This document shows positions 45,625-57,759 of a stretch of DNA of 64,000 nt, one piece after another (position 1 is the first letter of the stretch; each line of letters opens with the position of its first letter). The notes below the pieces were generated by a model. That model was not told the origin of the DNA. It did no database searches and saw only the letters and a list, made by a program, of their open reading frames with translations. Origin of the DNA: Petunia secreta. Taxonomy: Eukaryota > Streptophyta > Magnoliopsida > Solanales > Solanaceae. The stretch spans positions 28,932,501-28,996,500 of the forward strand of contig JARKIP010000065.1 in the NCBI GenBank assembly GCA_029990175.1, read 5' to 3'. A program made the position numbers and the translations under genes.

Positions 45625-46334
45625 CACTCCTCGTTTGGTTATATGTGTTCTTTTATCTACGACTTACCTTAACACTTTTTGTGTTATCACTTCCCGTGTT
45701 CCAACATAAAAACAAGGAGGGTGGTGAAAGGCCCCTGTAGGCCAGATAAGACCTTCATAAAGGCAAAAGACCTTGTGAAAAGGGCGAGTTTTTCAAAAAC
45801 TCTTTATGTGACAAACTTCCACGAAAAATAAGAGAAGTCGTTCACAAGGCCAGCGACTCGGCCAGAATTAAGCTACAAATTCCTGCGACAACGATTCAGC
45901 CAAAAAATCTATCGACCACGACTCGGTCAAAATAAAAACATCTGCGCAGATTACTCACAACTTATGACCTCTTCCTTGGGAAAGACTAAGTTAAAACATT
46001 CGGACAGACTTTTGGAGACCAGAACTTAACAAAGTTCAAACTTCAAAAAGCTCCTGAACATAAGGCACGAAAGCCACAATACATACAAACGAAAGTTCAA
46101 AAATTCAAGCTAAATATGTCATTGAATTAGAAAAGATTTAAAGTCATATATACATAATCCTGTAAAATGATAAAATGCCGAAAACGGCTGACAGAAATTT
46201 TGCAGAGTGATCAAAGGCCAAACAGAACCGGCCGAACTAGGACCAGAGAGTCCCTAAGAGACCTCTATCCACAACCAACTAATCCGGCTCTCGCCAGATG
46301 TACAAACTTGCAACTTAATCAAATTTTGGGGGCA
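45625..46334 (+). other. O1 spacer between tRNA-like sequence and antisense gene
   Basis: No gene recognised. Purine-rich near 45715-45790 (AACAAGGAGGGTGGTGAAAGG). The antisense gene ends at its right border on the minus strand. Confidence 0.5.
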
Positions 46335-49131
46335 TCAGTTTTTGGGGCTACGACCAGAACTAGACGCACCAGCTCCGTCGATTCTGTCATCGTCCCCCGA
46401 ATTCTCACCGTCATCTTCATCTTCATCCTCATCTTCACCTTCAGACTCCTCAGGAGAAAGATTCAGTATTTGCATTACTCCGCGAACAACGCTCTTTGTC
46501 TTCTGCAGAATCTCCTCGACGTTGATCTGCTTAGCCTACACCTACCAGAGCAGTGAACGCTTAGCCTCGAGCACAACAAGCTTTGCCTTGATTTCAGATT
46601 GATCACAAAGGTTTTCCAAGTCTTTAGATAACGCGATTTGAGCACTCATCGACTGGGCAACCTGATCCTTAGCAGCTTGAAGCTCAGCTCTGGCCCTAGC
46701 GAATTATTCATTTGCTCTTTGCGGATCCATCTCAAGAGACCTACGCTCATCAAGAGCTCTGTTCAACGAAGCCTTACATTCATCGAGCAGAATCTCTAGA
46801 CCCTTGACAGATTGTGCGAACCCTTCTCTCTCTTCAGAAAGAAGGTCCTTCTCCTTAGTGAGTTCGTTAATCCGCTCAATTCGCTCATTGTTAACTTTAG
46901 ATAATCGATTAACTTCACCCCAAGGAGACCACACTGCTCTGCCAGGATCTTGTTCTCCTTCAGAGCATCCAGCAACTCTTTCTTTACCTCGAGTACTTGA
47001 TCGACGTTGTTGATCCTGGAGCGGAACATGAGCTCGGCAGACATCATACTTGACTGAGAAACAAAATAAGCAAAAAATTAGAAATCTGAAATCAAAATTA
47101 CTCCCAACACAAGCGGTAAACACTTACCCCGACAGAATCGACAGCAATTGTAAAAACCAACTCCTCATTACTCATTTCCCTCATTATCTACTCCTCTCGG
47201 GGACCAATGAGTGATGAAACCGCCTTGGCTAAACTGGCCGGCCTGGATATAAAGTTGACGTCAGGGGCTAGCCTCATGGTATGCTTCTTCTCGCAGTACT
47301 TGGGTTCCCAAGCCTGTTCCGAGGGGTAGTTTGGTCCTAACTTGTAGCGCACACCCCTAATGTCCTTTAATCCGGTCTGACCGTTGATGACTGACTGCCA
47401 GATAAGCCTTGTTGTTGATAAGTCAGAGTCACCCTGCACTTCAGGATCTATCGTGTAACACTCGTGAAGACCAACAGGCGTCGCCCCCTCAGTGACCACG
47501 TTTTCCAGGTCCTCGAAACGAAAAACACGAGGACCTCGGCCACCCTCTTGGGGAACTTCTTCTCTTATCTCTTCTTCTTCTTCTTCTTCTTCTTCTTCAC
47601 CTACTTTCCTTTTCCCTTTGTCCACATGGGAAGGAGCCGCCTTCACCCCGTCATCAACTCGGGGACTCCTCTCCGGAGTACGGGCAGCCTCCTCCTCAAC
47701 TTTCCTCTTATCGCTCCGGAGATAGGGTTTTCGCGCAAGGGGTTCATTAGTTTCAGTCTCAGTATCTGAAACATCAATCATCACCCTGTCTAAACCCTCT
47801 CCCCATGCAGACTCGGGGACTTCGGTAGTGGTCTTGATATTCTCTTCCGCAGACTCTGGTACATTGGCTTTGGGTGAGGACTCACCTCCAGCAGTTGAGG
47901 TTGGCCCGGCAGCAACGGAAGTCTTACGTGCAGACCTCTTCGGTGCTCCGCCCTCACCTTGGCTCTTCTTCTTCCTCTTCAAAGAACCAAGGCCACTGGA
48001 TAAGAGCTCCTCGCCACCTTCTCTGCCGCGCAGTGCTTCTACTGAAGCCAGTAAAGATGCGACTTCAGCATCGGGATCAGCAGCAGACCCAGAAGGCACG
48101 GCCTGAGGAGGAGGAGCAGGAAAAAAGTCCCCCTGAGTACCCAGACCTGCAAAAGGCGGAACGGTCAAACACGGAGAAACTACAAAGGAATGAAATGGCT
48201 ACAACAGCAGAAAATTCTTAGCGTGAGTCTTCACGGTCAAATTCTTTTGCGCAGCAAAGTACGCCTATTCTCTCTTCTCAGGAGAGAACTCCTTCAAGAT
48301 CGCCTCGACCCACGCCGTCAGCTCATCCACGGATATGGGCCCATCGTAGGGTTGCTTGGCAGCTACAAAGAGAAATCAAAGGGATAAACAAACAAAAAGA
48401 GAAGAGGAAGCACGAAAAACTTGAAAAAAACACTCGGGGACTTACGTTTCTTGTTCCAAATCTCGGAAAGAAAAGTCTTGGAGTTGAAGGTCAGGGCCTG
48501 GGTGCGCACGAACACATACCGGTGTAACCATCCCCGGTCACTTGTGTCCTCGAAGCTGCACACCAAGCCCTTGCTCCCGCGCTTCCTGGCGTTTACAAAG
48601 CCGTCTTTGAAAATTTGAATACTATACAAAGAAATAAAATATTCATATCCAAAAACTTGGTCGGTTTCCGCCGCAAACCAATCCAAGAGTGTAACTATTC
48701 TATACACGCTGGGGCACAGCTGCCCCGGACAGAGTAAACATTCCCTGCAGAGCCTCTCAAGCACAGGATGCAGGGGTAGTTTACAGCCAACCGTAAAAGG
48801 GTAGGTACACATAGCTGTCCACCCGGCCCTATGGGAAGTAATGTTCTCCGCTTTGGAGACCGGAAAGAGGGGAATACTTGCATCCCAATTGCAGTCTGCT
48901 ATAACCCGAGGGATCACCTCCGATGTGATCCCAGATTTGAATCTATACGCCGGCCAAATGCGTATATCTCCATGATTGCTGGAAGCTTTAATATTGCAAT
49001 CCTTTTCCAGCTCACCCCACTTCTTAGGGATGATCTCCGCAGCAGTGGCCTGAGTAGCCCTAGGCCTGGGTGGCTGCCGAAGAACTACCAGCTACGTCCA
49101 TATTTTGGTTTCTCCTAGCTTTTGAAGACAT
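46335..49131 (-). pseudogene. Antisense spliced ORF of Tat element (Transposase_28-like, coiled coil)
   Basis: A minus-strand gene opposite to gag-pol, between integrase and 3' LTR. Exon A (49131-48446) starts at an ATG and encodes WGELEKDCNIKASSNHGDI, then CKLPLHPVLERLCRECLL. This resembles the plant 'putative gypsy type transposon' domain (Pfam Transposase_28), recalled from memory. It ends at a GTAAGT donor in phase with exon B (from 48362). Exon C (48146-47128) is charged and low-complexity with a poly-Glu tract, flanked by an AG acceptor and a GTAAGT donor. Exon D (from 47053) is a long coiled coil (RINELTKEKDLLSEEREGF), and the tail ends in an acidic stretch and a TGA at 46335-46337. 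Breaks: a frameshift near 49060, in-frame stops in exons B and C, and a probably lost donor after exon B. Antisense ORFs at this place are known in Tat elements; their job is not. Confidence 0.75.
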
Positions 49132-49245
49132 AATTTCAGAGGAATTGAGAAATTCGGAAGAAAAGTTGAGAGATATTCAAAGAATTCTCAAAATTTAGCA
49201 GGAAGAAAATGAAAGCAAGTAAAAAAGTTTTTTATTCAACGAACC

Positions 49246-49257
49246 TCTATTTATAGG
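49246..49257 (-). promoter_or_regulatory. TATA box of the antisense gene
   Basis: The inverse of CTCTATTTATAGG contains CTATAAATAG, about 115 bp before the antisense ATG at 49131. It suggests that the antisense gene is transcribed from its own promoter and not from the LTR. Confidence 0.5.
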
Positions 49258-49696
49258 AACAAAAATCCGGCCCATCAAGTTCCCGCGAGACACGTGGAGA
49301 TTATCAAAGAGGCCACGATCAGATCCAACCGTCAAAAGAGGAAGTAGGTTTCACCAACTTTTGAAGTATCATCATTACCCTGAAGTGCAGCGGTCATCTC
49401 GCAATCAGCAGTCGACGTGTGCACGTGATTGAGGCAGTTAAAATCATCATTTTTACCCTTGGGACGCGCAGTAGTCACTTCGAAGCAGGCTGCAGACGCG
49501 CAGGTGTGCCAGCCGCAGTTACTTTTTGCACTGCGCATTTAATACGCACGTCATGGGATTTGTCATGTAGCTGATAAGATACATACGTCACTCAACTTCG
49601 TCATACAAAGATTAGACTTTGCAAAATAAAAACTCCCGCCAAAACTCACATCCACTCCTCGAGCAGAAACTCTGCCCGAGAAGTGCGGGGACTATC

Positions 49697-50394
49697 TGTA
49701 TTGGATAAAAACTAGTATCGTCTAAAAAGGTGACACGTGTCTGCCACGTGGCACGGGCAGAGATCCACCCGGACAGACATCCAATGGACAGATAACCAGC
49801 CAGGTGGTTACCACGAGCAGCAGCAATGTAACACTTCATCAATCAACACGATCTGAATTAGCAATTATTAACCTGATCATGTGCGATTACCCAATGAATG
49901 GTCATAAAGGCAGTTATTACAATCCAGTGGTTACATATCCAACGGATACGTGCCCAGCGGTTACAAAACTCAACGGACGCCTATCAGACCTATAAATAGC
50001 ATTCGTTCTAAGCCATTGTAACATAACTTTACTTCCTGTCTACAACATAAGAATATTCTCCCTTACTTTTGCTCAAATATTGTTCTTTGCTTACATTCGT
50101 CGAATACTTTGTTCTCTAATCTCCTAGTACGATCAGTAACGAGGAACTCTCACCGGGGTCCAGCGATCCAACACGGTTACCTCTACTCATTTTTACTAAC
50201 GCTTTGACTTTACTCATTTTAGATTATATCTTATTTCCATATTATTATTTATTATTATTGGAAATTACGAATATATTGGTAATCTAACAATAAGTACAAT
50301 TCCTCATTTGAACTCTTAATCTAAACTATTGATCGTGACTCCACAAATACAAATTTAATTGTTAATTGGCCTAAAATCGGATCTAGGTTAAGCA
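49697..50394 (+). repeat. O1 3' LTR
   Basis: 698 bp, TGTATTGG...GGTTAAGCA, preceded by the purine-rich AGTGCGGGGACTATC (about 49682-49696), the usual Tat-type polypurine region. The target duplication TTTAC follows at 50395-50399. Confidence 0.95.
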
Positions 50395-50757
50395 TTTACA
50401 AGTCCTACACATTAAAAATTACACTATCCATGAAATTAAAAATATTTATCCAATCTAGCCATTTATTACTGTATACATTTGTTATACCTTATGGGTGTAT
50501 ACCTTTAAAGTATATTGTATAAATAATAGTATACAAGTCTAGATGAGTAGGGCATGTAAATAATTTATGGGTAGGGCTGGTAAATATGAAACTTATGGGT
50601 AGAGGTGGGTAAATATTTTGATTTTGATGGGTATTTCTGTAAACCGCCCATAAAATAAGAAATATACTTTAAGCTAGAATTGGACATAGCTTTGGTTGAA
50701 ACTTGAATATTTGAGTTTTTGAAGTTGAGTTGAAAAATAATTTTTAGAACTTAAAGT

Positions 50758-51091
50758 TGTGTTTGGACATACATTTTACTTGAAAAAAAGTTGAAGTTTG
50801 TGAGTGGGAAAAAATATTTCTCCTAAAAAAAACAAGTTTTTTTTAAAAAAATACTTTCAAATTTTATAAACAAACGGGAGCTAAGCTAGCGTTTTGGACA
50901 TGCATTTTACTTGAAAATAAAAATTGAAATTTTGTGAGTAGAAAAAAGTATTTTTTCCAGGAACACCTAAAAAAATTATTTTTGTGGGAATTTAAAATCT
51001 TATTTTCAAAATTTGGCCAATTTTGATTAACAAATAGCTTTTTTCAAAATATTTTTTAAAAAATATGCCTCAAGTGTTATGTCCAAACGGG
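50758..51091. repeat. MITE-like repeat with GTTTGGACAT ends and internal duplication
   Basis: It starts GTGTTTGGACAT and ends ATGTCCAAACGGG, an inverted pair. Inside, the segment TTTGGACAT(A/G)CATTTTACTTG, then GAA(A)TTTTGTGAGT, occurs twice (from about 50761 and 50893). Non-coding. The motif is common in nightshade genomes as far as I recall. Confidence 0.5.
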
Positions 51092-51275
51092 TCCCAAGTA
51101 TACGAGGCTGGGGAAAAAGAACAAACAAGGAAACACCACTATGATTTTCTGTGATTCAGTCCTGATCAGTTCCCACTAACGACAGAGTTTTTGGTTTAAT
51201 CTAAGTCTCCTTCTGCGTGCTTGTAATTGATCTGTGTGCATCACGTGTATGTTTCTGCACCTCGCCAGTCACCAC

Positions 51276-51302
51276 ATATATATATATATATATATATATA
51301 TA
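51276..51302. repeat. (AT)n microsatellite
   Basis: A perfect alternating AT run of 27 bases. Confidence 0.9.
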
Positions 51303-51393
51303 GTGCAAGGATATTATAAAAAAGTTAATACCATCAGTTCATAACAATTATTAAAATTAACCTATGATTGACTTTTGTATAACTTAATAGCTG

Positions 51394-51600
51394 CTCCCTC
51401 CGTTCTATTTTATGTGTAATATTTTGATTCGGCACAAAGTTTAAGAAATAAATGAAGACTTTTGAAACTTATGGTGTAAAATGAGACAAAGATAATTGTG
51501 TGGTTGTAAATCATTTCAGTAATGACAAAACTGTAATTTTAAAATTAAATTATTACCAAATTTAGAATGCTGTCATTCTTTTTGATATAAACTTTGCAAA
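51394..51600. mobile_element. Degenerate Stowaway-type MITE
   Basis: It starts CTCCCTCCGTTC and contains AAATGAAGACTTTTGAAACTTATGG-like sequence, followed by AATGCTGTCATTCTTTTTG. This parallels the better-preserved element at 61751-61964. The right terminal repeat is not evident. Confidence 0.45.
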
Positions 51601-52410
51601 CTTTGCACATTCAATGCATAAGTATTAAACTCATATATAAAAAGCTGTACAACAGATGAGAAGCCATCAGCCAAGTTTTGCGATTGTTTTTCATATTAAT
51701 TTATTATAATGTTCGATCTAATTTGCATATACCTCCATTATTTTTTAGGAAATCTATGGAGTAAACTCATAAATAAAAAGGTGTATAGAAATTAAACTTA
51801 TAGGAGTATATGAGAAGCTAAGTTTTGTGATACGTATATCATTTTTCAGATATTCGAACTAATTTGTATGTACCTCAGTATCTATTTGGTTGAAAAATAT
51901 TCTCTCATTATTATATACTATATATAGGTTACAGGAAAGTCCATCCATGTTAACATACTAATTGAGCTAACCGTCTTAATTCCTTGCATTAAAAATCTAG
52001 GAGCTTTTTGGTTGATTCAGAAAATCGTCCCTCTTCTTAAAATTAGAAACCAGTGAGGGCTGCTGAGCGGCCGAGTGGTCAAAAGCGACAAACAACACAT
52101 TTGTTAAAACTTTTTGCTAGATGGTCAACAGAGGAAGGCTGCACATCTTAATAGAGCCACTTCTCTATCTTTGGTGTTCTTATAGCACATCCAAAATATA
52201 TATATATACTATATATATACACCGTGTTTTACATGAATAACGTAATTTAAAATTTAAATAGGATGAAAAAAAATTTGTCGATCATGATTAAATAGTACAA
52301 ACAACTTTAAACAACTATATATATCATACATATATTTATTGATTTGATAGGCACTTGACACCTACCCTCGAAACACCAGGTCCTACTCTATGTACTAGTT
52401 TTGAGCTGTC

Positions 52411-52418
52411 TATTTATA
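52411..52418 (+). promoter_or_regulatory. Possible TATA box of SMO2
   Basis: TATTTATA lies about 43 bp before the ATG. It is off-consensus and close to the start codon, so the leader would be very short; an upstream alternative is possible. Confidence 0.3.
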
Positions 52419-52460
52419 CGACTAACCAATAAATCAAGTTAATTCCTCAGAGTTTCAACC

Positions 52461-55400
52461 ATGGCTTCCATGATTGAATCTGCTTGGACGGTACTCTTCT
52501 CTTAACTTCCCTGTTCTGCAATTTCTACTTCAAATTTTCTGCTGCTATTTTTTCTTACAGGAGGTTCAAATTTCTTCTTCTTTTTTTTTTTTTTTGGAAG
52601 CTTCGAATGTTTTCTAACCACATTCTGCATTTTCAGCCACCAAGTTGACATGTCTTGTGTGACTGTTTCTTTAATTTGGAGCATAAAGTAACACAAGTAC
52701 ATCTATGAGCCAAATAGAACAGCATTATTGTTTGCATCACTAGCATTCACGTGTAGCAGTAATTGACGAGTGTCTTTGATTTTGAACTTCGTGTCATTCT
52801 CATAACTTCTCTTGTCCATGCATTATGAGCTTGTGGATCAGTTGTGGGAAGCAAGTAGAAATACCTTGGAAATTCTGTTGTTATTTCAGGAATTTATAAC
52901 AGAAAATATTTCCCGGTATATGTTTGGTATGATGAAAAATGTGGTTTTAAAAAAAAAAAAGTCATTAGACATTTGGTTGTCAGAATACATTTTTCAAGGA
53001 AAAGATTTCACGAAGAAGGAAAAAATGACTTCCATCACTTTCGCACAGAAGTCATTTTGCTTTTTCTCGACTCTTAATTTTATATCATTGTGCCAACATA
53101 AAGTAAGCACTATTATCATCTTTGGTACTAAATTGTCATTACCATGTAATCATCTCAACATATGTAGCTATGAACCTATACCATTGTGGCACGGTGTGAC
53201 TTAGCAAGTTTGGAAGTCTCTGACATGCAATTTGCACTCAGTGGAGTCTGAACTGATCTTTTCACAGAAACTTTGTACTGATGTCTTAGTTCTTTGGCGT
53301 TTGAACCCCATCATGAGCTGCCTTGAATTATTAAGGGCTACACAGAGAGAGGTTCATTCTCAATCTCACATGGTCAATGAATTTGCAATCTGGCACTTGT
53401 CTGTTTCCCAGTAGAAATCCAGTTCATCATTTATGTGTGCTGACTAGTCCTACCAGTGCACTCACTTGTTATTTACAGCAGCGACGTACTATGTCTTTTT
53501 TTGTTTAATAACCTTTTGATATTTTATTTATTTCTTTTTCAGTATCTTATTAAAAACTTCAGCGATTTCCAATTGACTTGTCTTGGAGGTTTCATTCTTC
53601 ATGAGAGTGTGTTCTTCTTGTCTGGACTTCCCTTCATTCTTTTTGAAAGGGCAGGCTGGTTTGGCAAATACAAAATTCAGGTATCGTCTTTTGACTCTTC
53701 TAATTGAATTAGTATAGTTCTTCAAACATTCCCAAGCTGCAAATTTGTTCATCTTTAGATTGGTGCTCATTTTGTTGCTTTTAGATAAATTTCATTTTAT
53801 GCATTGTTGACCTTTTTTTGATTTGCAGAAGAAGAATAACACATCTGAAGCTCAGGAGAAATGTATCGCTCGTCTGCTGCTGTATCATTTCTGTGTGAAT
53901 CTGCCACTCTTGCTTGCATCATACCCTGTCTTTAAATTCATGGGCACGCGAAGTAGTCTTCCATTACCATCCTGGTATTTTCTGGTTTCTTTCTTTACCA
54001 AGCTTTACTTATGTGATGGCAGCATGTGTTTGTTGTTTTTCTTGTAATCTTCCTTTTTTTTTCTTTTTTTTTTTAGCTTTTTATTTTGGTTTCAGTGTCC
54101 AATGTCTCGAAGACAAGACCAATAAATCACTTGTAACATTGAAAATATGCACGTCTAGCTAGTTTAGCTGGAATTAGAAGAGTGAAGTTACTGTTAAATT
54201 AAATGAGATTGCAGTGCTTAAATGCAAGCAATTTAGATTTTAGGCAAGATGAAGATATAACACAAAGAAGCAAAATACCGTATAAGTGTTACCAGAGGTT
54301 ATGCAACAGGAGGATACCTGACAAAATGAAAGCAAGTTCTATAGAGCGGTTGTGAGACCAAAAATATCTACAACTGAATGTTAGGCCTCTAACGTCCAAC
54401 ATATCCAAAAGATTATTTTTTGCAAAAATGGGAAAGCTAAGATAGATGTGCCAAACATGTGGAGGTGTGTGCCCATTCACCAAGTTTAAAATTATGCTCC
54501 ACAAGCGCTCAGGAATTTTAAGGTTATCAAACACAAGAAGATAGATGTGAAGTCATGTAAGATTCGACAAAATTAGAAAGGAATATATGCCACAGAAGGT
54601 GCGACATGAGAGGTCTCCTAGGATGGGTTGGTAATGCGACACACGTCCTTACATCGACCTCTAGATGCACCACTATGTAAAGTGAAACTCTGGTGATCGA
54701 ACATTTTATAAAATGGACGAGGTAGATCTAAATCACATGAAAAGAAGTTGTCTTGAAAGACCTACAATCGCATGAAACTCATGCAAACTTAAGGAAAAAT
54801 GTTGTTGAATATTTAAAGCAGAAGATTCATATAGCTGATACCAATTAGTCGGGATAAGGCTTCTAATTAAGACTCATTTATGTTGGGAGACTTACTTAAA
54901 TACAATGTCTATTAGGAGCTAGCTTTTTGATCTTATTAGAATTTGCACGCTAGTAAAATCTCTAAAAGACTAGATTAAGCTTCTAATTAAGACTACTTAT
55001 GTTGGGAGACTTAAATACAATGTCCTAATGGAGCTAGCTTTTTGATCTTATTAGATTTTATTTTATTTATTTATTTATTTATTTTTTGGTATCTTATTAG
55101 AATTTGTATGCTAGTAAAATCTGTAAAAGACTAGATTAAGATGCATCTAAACAGAACGGCATGGGATAGTAAAGATCCATATAGTACTCTAACTAGCTTG
55201 GTATTGAGGCGCAATAGGGAATTTGGAGTAGGTGTAACAGAACTATTATTAACTTGTTCATTCATTACTTAAATGCAAATATTTTGGTTCTGCAGGAAAG
55301 TGGTCTCCACACAAATCATATTCTATTTCATCTTGGAGGATTTCGTATTTTATTGGGGACACAGGATTTTACATACAAAATGGCTCTACAAGCATGTCCA

Positions 55401-57222
55401 CAGTGTCCATCATGAGTATGTAAACAACAGCATTATGTTTTCTACTTATATACTTTTGAGTTTCTATTATTTTTGCCAATGAAGTTGGATCTTCTGCTTG
55501 TTACACCCACAGGTATGCAACACCATTTGGATTGACTTCTGAATATGCTCATCCTGTTGAAATTCTCTTCCTTGGATTTGCTACAGTAATTGGTCCTGCA
55601 ATCACGGGGCCACATTTAATAACACTATGGCTCTGGATCTCACTTAGAGTCCTCGAGACAGTTGAGGCACATTGTGGTTACCATTTTCCTTGGAGCCCCT
55701 CAAACTTCCTGCCATTATATGGGGGGTCTGTACATTTCTCTTACTGTTAAAATACTCAACTCCTTAGTATTTACAATCTGTTTTCCACGTCAAACTGTAT
55801 CACTGAAAGGTTATTATTGTTCTCAGGTCTGATTATCATGATTATCATCATCGGTTGCTCTATACAAAGTCCGGAAACTACTCATCCACATTTGTTTACA
55901 TGGACTGGTAAACACCTACCACACATTGCCTCATTAATTTCAACCGTAATTTAGCAAAGAAAATATCAAGGTTTAGTATGGTAAAGATTTTGGTCTCTAG
56001 CTGTGTTTAGCTTATGAATTCAATTATGACATTACCTGAAAGAGTATTAATAAAAACTGCATCGGATGGGGGAGTAAGCCCTTTAGAGAAGACCCTGAAG
56101 TTTCGTGGTGTAACATAAGGTATCTGAAGTATATTTGTTATTAGTATGTGATAGTTGTGAGGAGAAAGTACAGACAAACATTTCTATAAAATAGGTAGAT
56201 ATTGAGCTATATGGTTGAAAAGAAATTGTGAGGTTGTCACCCTGGTAAGTTTTGTGCCATAGTTTCTGTTGGGTTAGTACATCGTAAACTGTTTTAGTTT
56301 AATTCCATAAAGGGCTTGACTAAAGCATATATCTTTGGCTTTCCACATTCTTATGTCATTACAACCTTAATTTAAACACAATAGCAACACACGGTGGTTT
56401 CCCCTTGTCTTAAATTCAAATAAAGTTGAGTGTCCCAGAAACTAATCAAATCAGGCTAGGCAATGGCGAAGTTCTTGGCACTTGAGTACCTTATGCATTT
56501 TGCATTCCCAGAAAAATGTAAATCTCGTCTATGTGGTTTCTAAAATCCAAATGTAGAGAATCATGTTTAGAGAAATGTCTCACAAGAGGCATAATAGGAA
56601 TAATCTCATGCATATTAACCAGGTTCCACCTTATAACTTATGCTAATTTACAGTATCTCCCGAAGAACTAACTCCTTTAGTAAGAGAGTAACATTGATAC
56701 CTGGCCTCAGTTTGTGAGTGCATTGAAGGTTCCAGAACTAAATGTTGGCCTTAATTAAAATGTGCATCTTCTACTACATTATTTCTCTTTGTAATTTGAG
56801 AGAAACTTGATCAAATGCGTCCAGCACATTGTGGTTGTACTGTTTCCTAACTATGAGGGTGTTTGGAAGCTCTTTTAAAAAAATTTGGAGTGCTTGGCAA
56901 AAGTAAAATGTGCTTTTCAGCACTTACTTTTAAGCCTCTTAGCTTTTAAAAAAAAAAAAAAAGGTTGGGTTCCCCAACTTTTTGCTCTTAGCTTTTAAGC
57001 ACTTTTTGAAAAGTCAATTCAAACACCCTCTATATGTTGACTACTTCTATCTCGATGATTGTCTTCGGTAGTATCTTACTACTATTATATTTGTTGCCTG
57101 GACAACAGAATAAGAGATGTTTGTAGGATTCATGGCTTGACAGATCTCTCTGTTTTGTTAGGATATTTGGTACTGACAGAGGTTACAGAACGTTGAAGGC
57201 GGTGAAGAGCAATGAAATGTAA
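52461..57222 (+). CDS. SMO2: Sterol 4-alpha-methyl oxidase (SMO2 type), seven exons
   Basis: An ER-membrane, iron-dependent, fatty-acid-hydroxylase-type enzyme. It oxidises the remaining 4-alpha-methyl group of 4-methylsterols during phytosterol (and so brassinosteroid precursor) synthesis. Exons: 52461-52490, 53543-53680, 53829-53974, 55296-55415, 55513-55725, 55827-55907, 57162-57222. All junctions are GT-AG and in phase, giving 262 residues plus TAA. It starts MASMIESAWTYLIKNFSDF. The three His boxes are intact: H127-RIL-H131, H140-SV-HH144, H220-DY-HH224. LPLYGG, TKSGNYSSTFVYMDWIFGTD and EYAHPVEILFLGFATVIGP are family blocks shared with Arabidopsis SMO2 (from memory). Length matches the family. 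Introns 1 (1052 bp), 3 (1321 bp) and 6 (1254 bp) are long; intron 6 carries a MITE. No lesion is seen. Confidence 0.93.
56855..57030. mobile_element. MITE in SMO2 intron 6
   Basis: A 176-bp element with inverted ends GAGGGTGTTTGGA / TTCAAACACCCTC, flanked by TAT (56852-56854 and 57031-57033). Inside, AGCTTTTAAGCACTTTTTGAAAAG-type arms pair with each other and an A run lies near 56951-56962. A 3-bp duplication suggests a PIF/Harbinger-like or related family; the superfamily is uncertain. It lies 132 bp before exon 7. Confidence 0.65.
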
Positions 57223-57751
57223 AAGAGATGGAAAAAGGGGTATCAGATTTTAACAGCATAGGCATCACGCCAATGGATAGGTTTCCATAAGGCAGAATGT
57301 TGTAACTAGTAGTAAATCATTTTATGTTCAGACGAATAATTTAGATGCTTGTGCTGAAGAATTTTGCCTACTCAATAAACCTGCGACCCCCCCTCCCCTT
57401 AGTATCTCATGATTGTAAGTTCCTGTCTGAGTTTTTAACTCAGATGGTAACTTAAGTTTGTAAGTATGTGCACCTCAATTAGTATATATATATTACTTGC
57501 GCATACATGGTCCATTAGTTTTGCAACAAAGTAAGCACTTTTGATACAACTAACGGAATCTCCAAACATTTCATTAAATTCAGAACTTGTGACTTGCACC
57601 AATTAATTGTCAGGATATCAACGAATTTTTTTCTATATTTCCTGCTTCCTCCAATTTATATGGAAATAAAACGAGAAACATAACTCACTTGTGAGACATG
57701 CCTGACCTCACAGGACATGAGACTTTTACTATCATCAAAAGTTAGGTGATA
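57223..57751. other. SMO2 3' untranslated and downstream region
   Basis: Downstream of the stop. A possible polyadenylation signal is not unambiguous: AATAAA-like CTCAATAAACC occurs near 57373, about 150 bp after the stop. No other gene. Confidence 0.4.
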
Positions 57752-57759
57752 ACTGATAC

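Larger units (their letters stand above)
12316..50394 (+). mobile_element. O1: Ty3/Gypsy Tat-lineage LTR retrotransposon carrying nested insertions
   Basis: The element runs from a TG...CA 5' LTR (12316-13016) to a 3' LTR (49697-50394), flanked by the perfect duplication TTTAC (12311-12315, 50395-50399). After removal of M1 (16511-43299) about 11.3 kb remains. Order: LTR, tRNA-Arg primer site, gag, protease, RT, RNase H, a second archaeal-type RNase H, integrase, tRNA-like sequence, antisense gene, 3' LTR. The second RNase H and the antisense ORF between integrase and the 3' LTR are known Tat-lineage traits. A by-eye count gives about 24 substitutions across the LTRs plus a 4-bp indel. Coding parts carry several stops and frameshifts, so this copy is dead, although its integrase frame is unbroken. 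Confidence 0.95.
50400..52410. other. Intergenic region upstream of the sterol oxidase gene
   Basis: No gene recognised. It holds a MITE-like repeat (50758-51091), an (AT)n microsatellite (51276-51302), a degenerate Stowaway copy (51394-51600) and a second ATATAT stretch near 52192-52220. Confidence 0.45.

Noticed and set aside
47560..47610. (CTT)n microsatellite as an independent feature
   Set aside because: It is the poly-Glu codon tract of antisense exon C, so it is covered by that gene.
52070..52115. tRNA-Leu/Ser-like start (GAGCGGCCGAGTGGTCAAAAGC)
   Set aside because: Only the A-box half is present; no anticodon stem, T arm or B box follows.
53456..54162. Separate short genes in SMO2 introns 1-3
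   Set aside because: These frames extend from exons 2 and 3 into introns or lie fully within introns; the spliced SMO2 model explains the coding signal.
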